In this document: one piece after another, positions 50,846 through 60,000 of the stretch
Layout of the letters: each line of letters begins with the position of its first letter
Numbering within the stretch: the first letter of the stretch is position 1
Assembly: GCA_905221605.1 (NCBI GenBank)
Contig: CAJNDS010001546.1
Location: 419,001 to 479,000, forward strand
Origin: Symbiodinium natans
Lineage: Eukaryota; Sar; Dinophyceae; Suessiales; Symbiodiniaceae
Reading direction: 5' to 3'
DNA: 60,000 nucleotides
Position numbers and translations under genes: made by a program
The notes under the pieces: model-generated
What the model was told of the DNA's origin: nothing
The model's database searches: none
Seen by the model: only the letters and a program-made list of their open reading frames with translations

Positions 50846-51155
50846 AGCACAGCTAGAGCACAGCTAGATTCGAGAAGTGCTTTTCACCTGGTACGGCACA
50901 TGTGGTCTTCAGCCGATGCTCACCTGGCACGGTTGCATTTGGTGCCGAATGATTCTGGCAGAACCTTTGGAATACTGAGTGTCGCTTGGCACAATGAACT
51001 TGAGTTGGATTCCCTGCGATTGGAAAAATCCGACGGTACGTGACGGTGTGCAGAGTTTAGGGCAAGAGTCAACCTTGGTCCTTAAACAACCCTTTATCGA
51101 GTTGGGCTTCTCTCGATGGTGGGCCCCGCCCATGGCCCCATAACCCCGTATCCTT

Positions 51156-51330
51156 TTGTTCCAAACCCTGCGCCGCACTGTTGGTGAGCCCTTGAGGATG
51201 GCCCACTTGAAGAGCCACTTGAAGGCCTTGAAGTTTTCTTTTGAGAGGCGCGCCCTTTACAGCCGTCATCCCGAACCGCAAGAAGTCCGGAGAGCTCTTC
51301 CTGAACTTGCCAGGGCTCTCAGAATGGGGG
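51156..51330 (+). CDS. candidate exon, unrecognised
   Basis: Reads TLRRTVGEPLRMAHLKSHLK then ALKFSFERRALYSRHPEPQE and VRRALPELARAL, a basic helical protein. After about 51,325 the sequence becomes GGGTTGGGGG-rich and is no longer protein-like. Same strand as the J-protein gene, 0.3 kb downstream. Confidence 0.4.
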
Positions 51331-51944
51331 GTTGGGGGGTGGATGGGGTGGGGGTTCTTGGATGCTTTGGTGGACGTAAGGCAACTCTAAGATGGGGGGC
51401 TCATGGGAATGGGAGGCAAACTCCTGAAACTCCCCAAACCAATCCCAAAACCCCGGTTTTTGGGCAACATTGGAAGCCCTAAATTTCACTCCCTCTTCCC
51501 GTTTGCAGACATTCAGACATTCCCAGCACATGGTGTTCGGAGTCCCCGGAGTCCCCGGAGTCCCCCAAAAGCCAGAAGCCCAGGAGCCCCGAAACCCTGA
51601 CAAAAGGCCCTCACGGCTTTGCAGTCAGACGCAAACCCCGTGAAAGCTGAGGGGGGTTTGAGGCCCAACCTTGACCCCAAGACAGATCCCACGCGAATTC
51701 CAGCGATCCCTGAACCGTAAACTTCTTCAGCTCGAACACAACAAGAAAGGCTGGACCTGCGAGGCTTGACAGTCGCGCGTGATAGGCGCAGAAGGGTTCA
51801 GCGCCGTTGTTTATTAAGGCCTAGACATTCAGAGTTCATGCTGTTTTTGCTGCTTTGCTTCTGGTGCTCGAGCGCCTTTGTGACGGCTGAGAGTGGTGGC
51901 AAACCTTAGCAAACCTTAGCTTGCTCGGCGGGCTACAGGAGTAT

Positions 51945-52044
51945 CAGACGCGAGAGGAAGAGAGCGAGAGAGAGAGAGAGAGAGAGACAGAAAGAGAAAA
52001 GTAAGGGGGCGCAGGGGTGGGAGGTCTGGGGAGAGGGGGAGGGG

Positions 52045-52076
<32 letters not shown>

Positions 52077-52095
52077 GCGCGAGACAGAGAGAGAG
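51945..52095. repeat. GA-rich microsatellite
   Basis: GAGAGAGAGA runs with GAGCGAGC interruptions. The Ser/Leu-rich minus frame 51,944-52,429 is repeat translation. Confidence 0.95.
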
Positions 52096-52113
52096 AGCGA
52101 GAGCCCGTCCTAG

Positions 52114-52116
52114 CAG

Positions 52117-52166
<50 letters not shown>

Positions 52167-52167
52167 G
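52114..52167. repeat. (CTA)n microsatellite
   Basis: Eighteen or so uninterrupted CTA triplets. Confidence 0.98.
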
Positions 52168-52294
52168 AGAAAAATGCATGAAACGGTTGAGTCTCCTGGG
52201 TACTCTGAGGCATCGGCCATTCCACTGTACCCTGTAACACACGCCTACGGGCGGCCCTCTCCAACGAAAGAGGGTTAGGTGCGCAGAAAGAACA

Positions 52295-52412
52295 GAGAGC
52301 GAGAGAGAGAGGGAGAGAGAGGGAGAGAGGGGGGGAGACAGAGGGAGAGAGAGGGAGAGAGAGGGAGAGAGAGGGAGAGGGAGGGAGAGGGAGGGAGAGG
52401 GAGAGAGGGAAA
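52295..52412. repeat. GAGAGGGA microsatellite
   Basis: GAGAGAGGGAGAGAGG units with G-run interruptions. Confidence 0.95.
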
Positions 52413-53056
52413 CCACTGCTTTCACACATAGACGCCGGAGGACGGGTGAGGACCTCTGGTACTTGATTGGCATCCAGGTACGTATGGCAGATGAGGGATT
52501 CATTGCGACTTGGTCTTCGGGAAACCTTCTTCGATTTGAGAGCTCATGCGAATGATGTATATAGGAAAGCTGTCTGAAAGTCTTTCGCTTTGCCTGTAGT
52601 ACAAGGTCAGGTGACTGCCATCCCGAGTGCATGACGAAGGTATGTATTGATGAGGGATGTGAAGAGTCTGCAGTCCGATAGATCCGATTTTGTATGTGTT
52701 ATTCTGTGTTGGCTTGGTGTTGGCTTGGTCCATTGGTGTTCGGGGTCGGGGCCGCGCGAGGCAGACGTGTCCGAACTTGGCGAAGAGCAGATGCCAGCCG
52801 ATCACTTTGATGAGCTTCAGGACGGATGAACTGAGGGGCTTAGGGCTTAGCGCATTCGATTGGAAGTTTGTTGATTTTGTTGCTTCATCACGGAACTTGA
52901 AGGCATACAACGATACAACCATGAACGGTGAGAAGCCTTCTTGTTGGTTTTCTCTTGCCCTGGGACAGGGCCCGCGATTCTTAACCCAGACCCTGTTCTT
53001 TGCCTTTCCTGGTGGACACAGTGGATTTGGGTTGGGGATTGCGTGTAGGTTCTTGT

Positions 53057-53191
53057 AAGAGCCAAAAGCTGACCTGTTCGCTGTCTGGAAGAAGCTCTCG
53101 GACTTCGTCCGCGAGAGATTGATGCGGGAGCTGTCGACCTACGCACTGAGCCACTCGGAAGAGGACACGGTCTGGGCAGATACATTCTCAG
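53057..53191 (+). CDS. candidate exon, unrecognised helical protein
   Basis: Reads PKADLFAVWKKLSDFVRERL then MRELSTYALSHSEEDTVWAD TFS, before a TTCTCAG|GGG that could mark the end. The composition is strongly protein-like. A minus frame covers the same bases but is Pro/Arg-rich and less likely. Possible later exons of the same plus-strand gene are 53,310-53,390 (QDGQEVSQYELLPCPLWRR) and 53,597-53,755. Confidence 0.5.
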
Positions 53192-53596
53192 GGGTTGAGC
53201 ATGTCCCATGCTTGCGTTGGCTGAGGAGGGGTTCTGACAGTAGACAGCCGTTGTGTTGCTGCTGAACCCCACCGCTCTAAGGTCCCTGAAACTTAGACCT
53301 ACAAGAACGCAGGATGGACAGGAGGTCTCGCAGTACGAGCTGCTGCCATGCCCTCTTTGGAGGCGCTGTGGATTCTTGTTTGGGACTTTTGCTTGTTCTT
53401 TTGGGGGAGGGGGAGGAGGTTCTGCAGTCTCCGCCAATGGCCAGAAAGCTGTGTCATGTTTGCGTCCGAAGGACTCGGATTGTTTGATATTGATTGGCAT
53501 AGCTTGTCTGATCTGATCTAGGCTTCCATCAGACATGGGAGAGGGAGCCTTTCATATTCAGCGAGCTAGTGTAGAGATTTCCCTCTTTCATGTGAG

Positions 53597-53755
53597 AGCT
53601 GATCCAAGAGATCTTGGCTGGAGCTCCGGCTTTAAGGCCTGGCGAGCCTTTGGGAAATCGAGGCAATCGACACCTCACCATGAGCTCGAAGGACACTCCA
53701 GTTTGGGTTGGGATTCCGCTCGGAGTTGGGGACTTGGGGGAGTTGGGGGTTCGGG
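53597..53755 (+). CDS. candidate exon, unrecognised
   Basis: Reads ELIQEILAGAPALRPGEPLG then NRGNRHLTMSSKDTPVWVGI PLGVGDL. Preceded by a pyrimidine-rich TTTCCCTCTTTCATGTGAG acceptor. Probably part of the same gene as 53,057-53,191. Confidence 0.45.
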
Positions 53756-54324
53756 TTCAAGGTTCCGGTTGCCAAAAGCGAAGAGGGACGCTTCTCGGCT
53801 TGCCGAGGCTTTGGTAAGGGGTTTCAGCGGCTTAGGGTTCATGGGGAGGGGTTCACCTTAGGAACGTCGTTGTTGCAGCATGCGAACACTTCAGTGCTGC
53901 AAAATGCCGTAAATCCCGAGCAGTGGCCCAGACGTGACTAGGGCTCTAGGGTGCATCATGATGCATCCGTGCACAACAAATCCTCGTCCTGATCCCCTGT
54001 CTAAGCAAGGACGACACGAACCACACCTTGCCGCAGACGAAAGGCCTTTCGAGAGATTTTGTCCGAGTATGGCCAGCACCTACATTTGAGCTTTGTTGAC
54101 GGGGGTTCTTGTATTACAGTGAAGACTTGTGCGCTGGCCGTTGCACCTTAGTCCCCAACCTCGTCATCACGAAATGCAGCAATCGCAGAGCCCCAAACCC
54201 CGGCTCTGTGGCCGACAACGACTGTCATCTTCACAGAAAGGTCCGTGTCTACTGAGTCTACTGGAGCCTGGTGGGTTGGAATTTTGTTTCGGGTCCGGCT
54301 TTGACAATATTCCAAACCAGCTTT

Positions 54325-54420
54325 CTCTTGCAGCGGGCTTATGCGAGTTTTCCCAGAAAGAGTTCAAGAACTCTTCAAGACTTCAACGACTTCACTTCCG
54401 CTCCCCCCTGAGCAGCTGAG
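54325..54420 (+). other. possible exon after a strong acceptor
   Basis: TTTCTCTTGCAG at 54,320-54,331 is a textbook acceptor. Two frames remain open for about 30 codons after it (RAYASFPRKSSRTLQDFNDF or GLCEFSQKEFKNSSRL). It may close the 53-kb gene. Confidence 0.25.
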
Positions 54421-54667
54421 CAGGGGCCGCAGCGCTGTCTAAGCTGAAGCTCTCATTGCTCGGGGCTGGCGCCTCAAGGCTCCAGGGCTCTCGCATCACG
54501 CATCTCTCGCGTATTCTTGCTTTCTGGAGGGCTCTTGAAGTCTTGGGTTGTTTTTTTCCACCCCCCCCGAAAGGCATGCGGATCAAAAACACTTATTTAG
54601 GATCAAAAGATAATTTAGGATCAAAAAATAGTTTAATTAGGATCAAGAAATGATTTCACTGTTCTTC

Positions 54668-54872
54668 CGGAGGAAGGAAGGAAGGAAGGAAGGAAGGAAG
54701 GAAGCAAGGAAGGCAGGACGGAACCAAGGACGGAACCAAGGAAGGCGGGAAGGAAGGAAGGAAGGAAGAAAGGAAGAAAGGAAGGAAGCAAGGAAACAAG
54801 GAAACAAGGAAGCAAGGAAGCAAGGAAGCAAGGAAGCAAGGAAGCAAGGAAGCAAGGAAGCAAGGCCCCTCC
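54668..54872. repeat. GGAA and AAGCAAGG microsatellites
   Basis: GGAAGGAAGGAAG runs change into GAAGCAAGGAAGCAAG units. Open frames on both strands here are repeat translations (KEGRKEG, LLPCFLAS). Confidence 0.97.
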
Positions 54873-54889
54873 CAACCCCCCTGCATTTT

Positions 54890-55222
54890 TGGCCGGGCAA
54901 GCTTGCTTCAAGAACCCCCCCCCCCTCGCTTGCTTCAAGGCATGCGACTTTTTTTGGAACTCATCATGCGAGCATTGTGTTTGCAAATGGGGGGGGGGCT
55001 GGGCCCCCCCCTCCCTCAACCCTCCCCGCTTTTTTGAACCGTGCAAGCTTGCTTCAAGGCATTTCACTCTTTTGAAAACCATCATGCGAGCATTGTCTTT
55101 GCATTGGGGGGGTGGTCTGCGCACCCCCAACCCACCTGCTTTTTTAAAGCCGTGCAAGCTTGCTTCAAGGCATTTCACTCTTTTTGAAACCCATCATGCG
55201 AGCATTGTGTTTGCGAATGGAG
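54890..55222. repeat. tandem repeat of about 105-120 bp, three units
   Basis: GTGCAAGCTTGCTTCAAGGCATTTCACTCTTTTGAAA.CCATCATGCGAGCATTGT.TTTGCA.TGGGGGGG occurs three times (about 54,925, 55,033 and 55,152). Units are joined by G- and C-runs of varying length. A fourth partial copy of the GCAAGCTTGCTTCAAG core is at 54,897. Confidence 0.9.
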
Positions 55223-55356
55223 GGCCAAAATCATTGAGAATTCGAGCAAAATCGATGCTGCAAAGGAAAGCGGAGCAAAAATTAAGAAGAGTGCGAGCGA
55301 AATCAATCAATTTCCTCACATTAAGAAAAAATGCGGTCCTGTTCAAAGGGAGTATA

Positions 55357-55623
55357 GGTTTTTCTTAGGGAAAACCAAGGAAACGGAGCCAAGATTGAGA
55401 AGGATTCGAGCAAAATGAATGAGAAACCGACGAACAGCAGAATGTTCGAGCAAAATGAAAAAGAAATCCTGCAAAAGTAGGATGCATCCTCTGAAAATAT
55501 AGAGGGAATGGAGGGTTTCCTAGGGAAAAACAAGCAAATTGACCTCTCGTAGCCAAAAAACCTAAGGAAACGGGGGATTTCCTCTCAAAATATGAGATAA
55601 TAGAGGTTTTCCTACGAAAAACC
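55357..55623. repeat. three AT-rich hairpins with GGTTTTCCTAGGGAAAACC core
   Basis: GGTTTTTCTTAGGGAAAACC at 55357-55376, GGGTTTCCTAGGGAAAAAC at 55513-55531 and GGTTTTCCTACGAAAAACC at 55605-55623 are near-palindromes. The first and third are followed by AAGGAAACG. Between them ATTCGAGCAAAAT(C/G)AAT motifs also repeat. Confidence 0.6.
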
Positions 55624-55929
55624 AAGGAAACGTGCAGTAAATTAGTTCTTGATCCCAAATAAGTTTTTTTTGGATCCCCCCAGAAAAATATGATTTTTGA
55701 TCCTAGAACAAGTTTTTGATCTCATGCCCCCCGAAACCCCCAACTCTACGTCAAGCTTTTCATAGCCGTCAAAGCCCGCCCCGCATCGCCCAGCTCGAGC
55801 GCTTCAACAGGTCTCTTGGATATGTCACTTGTCTGTGCCTTCCAGCCGAGGTGATTGCTTTGGGCGGTTTGGCAGCGCTGGTGCTGTCCAGGTGCCACTC
55901 ACCATTTTGTTGAGTTCCATGTTGAACCC

Positions 55930-57400
55930 TCAGCCGTCAGAAACAGATCCCCTCACATGAGAATGTGGAGTCGGTCTGCGTGGTGAAGGCTCTTTGTTTC
56001 TTCGCTTCTTCGCCGAGCAGCCTGGTGTGTGGCTGGTGGTGTTTGTGTGTGTCATCCTTTTCCATGTTGTTTCCATGTTTTTTGATGTTTTTGTTTGTTC
56101 TCTCCGCTTGGCTTGCTTCCTGTGGGGTGTAGTACTGTGAGCAGGCGCTTTTGGGGGTGCGGGGTTTGGTACGTTGCCAGGATATTGTGGTGGGTTCCGG
56201 GCAGGATATTGCTTGGGTTATTTTGGTTCTTTTCGCTTCAATCCAAGTCCTGTGTTTAGAGATGGTTTTGGTGGGGTCAGTGTTTGTGAGGCTGCGGCTT
56301 AATGGTTTATGGCACAGGGTTAAGGCTTAAGGCGGCTTAAAGTTGGCTCAGGGAGCATAGGGACTCCGGGAATGGAATTGGGGCAAGGAAAGGATTTGTT
56401 TTCGGGGCTTCTTTTGGCTTTCTCAAGGCGCCGCAGCGCGGCACGCTGACGGGGGGACCGTGAGGCGGTGAGAGACGGTGAGGTGGCAACAGTTGGCCTT
56501 AGTTGACCCTCGGCCTGCTGTTGTGCTTTAAGACCCGCTGTAGTGCGGATGCCTTCTGAGGCCGGATTGGTCTTCAGTCTTCTGGATGGTTGTTAGATGT
56601 TGCTGGGTTTTGGAGGTGTTTCTTCTTCAGTGATTTTGTTCGGAAGGATTTAGTGCTGAGGGGTGTGCGAAGCGTTTCCGCGATGATTGCCACAGCATCT
56701 CTACACCGTGCCAAAAGGTGCTCCCTTGATCTCCCTTGCACAGGGCGCTTTCGGCCCGAACAAAAGGATCGGTTTCACACGTCTCTTTGGAGCTCATCGC
56801 ATTCAGAGAGCGCCTCCAAGCATTGCCCCGCTTGTTCTTTTTTAGCGAGACCTTGTTTTTGAAGAAGTTCAGACATCAGACCCAGCGCGAAGCCACGAAG
56901 TTGCTGGTGATCCTCAGGGTTAGTAAGATGCTAAGATGCAATGGTGAGGTTTCGCACCCGCGAGGGCTACAGCAATACACAGGATGGGAGTTTGGTATTC
57001 GTGAGGTCGAAAGGGGTCTGCTTACGGCAGAAAAGGAATCCTCGCCCATGCCGAACCTTCGTCGAGTGATGTCTAGTCGCACTGCACCATATCTTCCGTT
57101 CACGCGAACAAGCTCTGCAATTTTTACATTCATGGCTTGTTCTTCTCAGCAGTGGTACGCCAAGCAAAACCTTGTAAGCTCTTGCCGGGCTGGCCTCAGC
57201 CGCGGGACACGTCAGCGGTCCAAGCGGTGCACCTCTCGGGGTCTCCAGTCCCGGGCACGGAGGAAACAGACGGAGAGCAACCGACCCGTAAAAACAGGTG
57301 AGTTCGTGTGTGGGGATAGGCAATTGCTGAGCTTTCTGGAGGATCCAATCCTTGTTTGCCTTCCTTATCAGTATTTAGCCATTTAGCAGTCCAGTCCAGA
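55930..57400. other. no confirmed gene
   Basis: 55,930-56,560 is GT-rich without convincing frames. 56,736-57,386 (+) is a 217-codon frame that is Ser/Arg-rich. 56,876-57,133 (-) starts with an ATG and reads MNVKIAELVRVNGRYGAVRL. Strand and coding status are unclear. Confidence 0.3.
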
Positions 57401-57623
57401 AGGCAAAGAGGACGGCTACAAGGTAAGGGAAGGCTGGTCTACTTCCAGATTCTTCTCGGTCGGGGGCTGACAACGTAGCTTTACGGCACGTCCTCCCTTC
57501 CCCCTCCACTGGCTAACAGTGCAGGGCTTATAGCTATTGCTTTGAGGATCATTGAGGGCTCGGATCTTTTCGCAGCTTCGACAAAACAACAGGACAGCGA
57601 GGAAGGTTCCTCGAAAGTGAGCA

Positions 57624-57887
57624 GCCCCCGAGGGCCCTACGACCTCCAAGTCCCGAAAGCGTGAGCTCCATTTCATTCGACACAACAGCGCCACTGAGCC
57701 CAAGGGGCCCCGCGGCTTCCTGGCAGTTGCTCTCAGAGTGCCTGTTGAGTGCAGCGAGGGCCCCCACATACAGCTTTGGGTTGAGGGTCCAAGGCAAGGG
57801 GTGCGCCACGAAGATTCCTGCACTTTTCGCACATCTTCTTACAAAATGAGGTGTCAACTCGAGGTGCATGCCACCGAGGCTGCTTGA
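57624..57887 (+). CDS. candidate exon with C-terminus, unrecognised
   Basis: After a GAGCAG|C acceptor the frame reads RKRELHFIRHNSATEPKGPR, GFLAVALRVPVECSEGPHIQ, LWVEGPRQGVRHEDSCTFRT and ends SSYKMRCQLEVHATEAA-stop. Alternating hydrophobic/polar residues suggest beta strands. The minus frames across this stretch are less protein-like. Confidence 0.4.
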   Translation, partial: APEGPTTSKSRKRELHFIRHNSATEPKGPRGFLAVALRVPVECSEGPHIQLWVEGPRQGVRHEDSCTFRTSSYKMRCQLEVHATEAA

Positions 57888-58614
57888 ATACTGGTAGAGT
57901 CAGAGCTTGACAAAGCATGACAACTACACGTTTGCAGATCACAACATGTGGTCTTCACTTGCCTTTGGCCACCATCTCGGGTCCCTCTTCGCGGTAGATT
58001 CAAAGGATTCATGCTAGAGTATATAGACGCTTGAGTTGCTACATTAAGTGCCGATAGTTGGCAAGTCAAACTGAGTCAAGCTGAGTGCAGCAGCTGGGGT
58101 TTCAGCAGTCGTCTAGGCAAATAATGGGTATCGACAAGCCAGAAGGTCTCAACAGGTGTTGCGCCGCTGGCGCTCCTGTGCCAGACGATGTCAAGCAGTG
58201 CCGTGCAGATGTCCTTTTTTCTAATTTTCACAACCCTTGAGAAGGTGTAAGATTGTTAGATGATGTTACATGATGTTAGGTGCTGCTAGATGTTAACGCA
58301 GCGATCACCCTCATCTCTTTTTGTTTACCCGGGCCCTTGCAGCATCCCGCAGAGTATGAAGTGCCCTTGTTAAGTTTGAGACGTTCGAAGTAATCACTCG
58401 TAGAGTGGACATGGAAGACATGACAAGATGCAATCCAAGAACATCGTAGCTAAACGCCTCTTAACTTATACCCTATTTATTGCAGTATTATTACATAAAG
58501 GCTCGGCCAGCAGCCCCAAAGAATCCAGCTGGCGAAAGGAGTCGTTCACCGAGTAAACCCTGCACTGACCTGTGCAAACCCTTTCCCCCAAAAGAACACA
58601 GCCACACATTCATA

Positions 58615-58690
58615 TCATCATCGTGATGATGATGATGATCATCATCAGTCATCATCATATTGATGATCATCATGTATCATGGTCATCGTC
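58615..58690. repeat. CATCAT/ATGATG palindromic microsatellite
   Basis: CATCATCATCGTGATGATGATGATGATCATCATCAG...: both orientations of the triplet occur, so it can fold. Confidence 0.95.
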
Positions 58691-58726
58691 CTGATGGTGT
58701 TTGACATCACCCTCCGGTCTCCTCAG

Positions 58727-58874
58727 GGCCAAGCATCAGATTCCGCGTGGCCCTGCTTCCTGTCGCCTGACGCACGTTGGCCAAGTCAACGGATATGCCG
58801 ACGATGTGGAATTGTCGGCGCTATTTATCAACAAGGTGTCAGTTGGAGGTAGCGTTGAAATCAGAATCTCCTGA
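58727..58874 (+). CDS. gene G exon, unrecognised beta-rich protein
   Basis: Starts at TCCTCAG|GG and reads AKHQIPRGPASCRLTHVGQV, NGYADDVELSALFINKVSVG then GSVEIRIS and TGA. The TGA may instead be the start of a GA-type donor (T|GAGAAA). YADD here resembles a reverse transcriptase motif, but the neighbouring residues do not fit one. Confidence 0.5.
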
Positions 58875-58947
58875 GAAACAAATTCCCGGTGCAGGCTTTT
58901 ACTATCTCATACATTCGGCTCCTGGCCTTTGCTCGTTGGCTTGGGAT

Positions 58948-59000
58948 ATATATATATATATATACATACATACATACATACATACATATATTTATATATG
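58948..59000. repeat. (TA)n(CATA)n microsatellite
   Basis: TATATATATATATATATA followed by CATACATACATACATACATACATA and a TATTTATATATG tail. Confidence 0.98.
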
Positions 59001-59130
59001 CATATGTCAGAATGCAGCTCGCATGTCTGGGGTACTGTTGTACGTGCCGACTTTCTGGCGGAGAATGCTTAGAAATCAGAGTACTCGGGCAAGATTCGGT
59101 GCAGGTTCTCTTGTACTGTGTTGAATGCAG

Positions 59131-59533
59131 GGTGACTGTCAGGATGACTGTTTCAGAGCCTGCCCACACCTCCAAAGGACACGTGAGAGATTGCCGGGGA
59201 CAGAAGCAGATGGCCTGTCCAGTGATCAGTTTCTGCCCGTGGGATTCCAGCGCCAAATCTAGACTTCCCAAGGGTTGCAAGGTGACGAACGGTGACCATG
59301 TTTCGTTGGCTCGCGGACCCTAGCGCTACAACATCACTGTGCAGCTGCGCATTAAGAACAGGACCACTGGTCCTGGGCCGGTTTTATCCTGGTACGAATT
59401 GGGACATAGATTTCAGGCCGGTTCGCAAATCGAACATTCGGGGCAATGGGTGGATGCCGAGTCAGAGGAGAGAATCCTGGGGGACATTTTTTTTGACACC
59501 TTCGTCCGACCTTCGTCACTGATGAATGGGTGA
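59131..59533 (+). CDS. gene G second coding block with one in-frame TAG
   Basis: After GAATGCAG|G the frame reads VTVRMTVSEPAHTSKGHVRD, then CPVISFCPWDSSAKSRLPKG and NGDHVSLARGP, a TAG at 59321-59323, and then, in the same frame, RYNITVQLRIKNRTTGPGPV, LSWYELGHRFQAGSQIEHSG, QWVDAESEERILGDIFFDTF and a stop at 59533. Both sides of the TAG look equally protein-like, with beta-strand patterns. Either the TAG is a nonsense mutation or there is a second acceptor at CCCTAG|C. No family recognised. It may join 58,727-58,871. Confidence 0.5.
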
Positions 59534-60000
59534 TGGGTTGGATTCGACTTTAGTGAAGACTTGGGGGGGGGGATGGGGGGGCCAGGTCTCGAATTCTAGA
59601 GGAATATGCGAGCAAGAAAGCTTTCTCAAGGGCGAGACTCCTCCAAGTCTGAAATCGGCCACCCTGCATAGTCTACCATTGCCGTCAGAAGCTTTAGCTG
59701 GCTTTAGAGCTCAAGGCTTAGAGCTTAGTGGGGTTGCAGCGGTGAGCAAACCGCAGGAGAGGACTCCGAGCTTCTTCAAGCAGCGCAGGGGACGTAGGGA
59801 GAATGCGACTTTTTACACGCCCGGCCATGGCTCAAGCCCTACTCTCCGTCAGACCCAGCCCAGTGTGCTCGCGAGAAAGAAATTCCGGCTGAGCGGGCTG
59901 AGTTCCCAAACTCAGCAAAGGGTTCAAAGGGTCCATCCAGAAAACCCTGAATGGCTTCCTCATGCGGCATGTCCTCAGAAGAGTTGGTTGGAGGGAGGGG

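Noticed and set aside
51944-52632. Ser/Leu/Pro-rich minus frames of 150-160 codons
   Set aside because: Translation of GA-rich and CTA microsatellites.
54633-55178. Leu/Pro/Phe-rich minus frame of 181 codons and its Lys/Glu/Gly plus counterpart
   Set aside because: Translation of GGAA and AAGCAAGG repeats and the following tandem units.
58785-58810. YADD motif as a reverse transcriptase active site
   Set aside because: The surrounding residues (VNGYADDVELSALF) do not continue as a reverse transcriptase, and the exon ends soon after with a beta-strand pattern.

Overview
The window looks like nuclear DNA of a dinoflagellate, probably a Symbiodiniaceae-like alga (inference, about 75% sure). 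The reasons are: very low gene density; small exons scattered in repeat-rich DNA; introns whose frame-consistent borders are GA-AG or GC-AG as well as GT-AG; many degenerate TTTAGGG/CCCTAAA tracts; multi-exon sulfotransferase-like genes; and a decayed element encoding RNase H and a tyrosine recombinase. No rRNA, spliced-leader gene, CRISPR array or bacterial-type operon was seen. Almost no gene here has one uninterrupted reading frame, so genes are given as exons. Exon borders are my reading of frame, homology between copies and splice-like sites, without transcript support.

Layout. 0-11.7 kb: tandem repeats and a nest of segmental duplications carrying minus-strand coding-like fragments (1.8-3.2, 6.4-8.9, 9.8-10.5 kb). 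12-16 kb: scattered candidate exons, the best being a minus-strand exon at 13.67-14.03 kb. 16.9-23.0 kb (gene A) and 26.1-30.4 kb (gene B): two tandem sulfotransferase-like genes. Exons for the nucleotide-binding loop, the LSSE segment, the His-Arg/Trp segment and the C-terminal domain can be matched between them, and a related ~320-bp segment lies 3' of each. Gene A has lost key nucleotide-loop residues. Gene B's long intron holds an AT-rich insert with remains of a protein-primed DNA polymerase like that of Maverick/Polinton elements. 32.7-39.3 kb: a frameshifted retroelement-like unit with a Zn-finger-like segment, RNase H and a C-terminal tyrosine recombinase, plus seven copies of a GGCGCG-NTT-CGCGCC hairpin, one with a compensatory base-pair change. 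40.9-42.4 kb: a third, membrane-anchored sulfotransferase-like gene (gene C) with an internal partial duplication. 48.9-50.8 kb: a J-domain membrane protein in four exons. 51-60 kb: microsatellites, short tandem arrays and several unrecognised plus-strand exons, the clearest at 58.7-59.5 kb.

How it fits together: the recognisable host genes are on the plus strand. The three sulfotransferase-like genes point to local expansion of enzymes that sulfate carbohydrates or glycoproteins in the secretory pathway. The rest is mostly mobile-element remains and repeat expansion.
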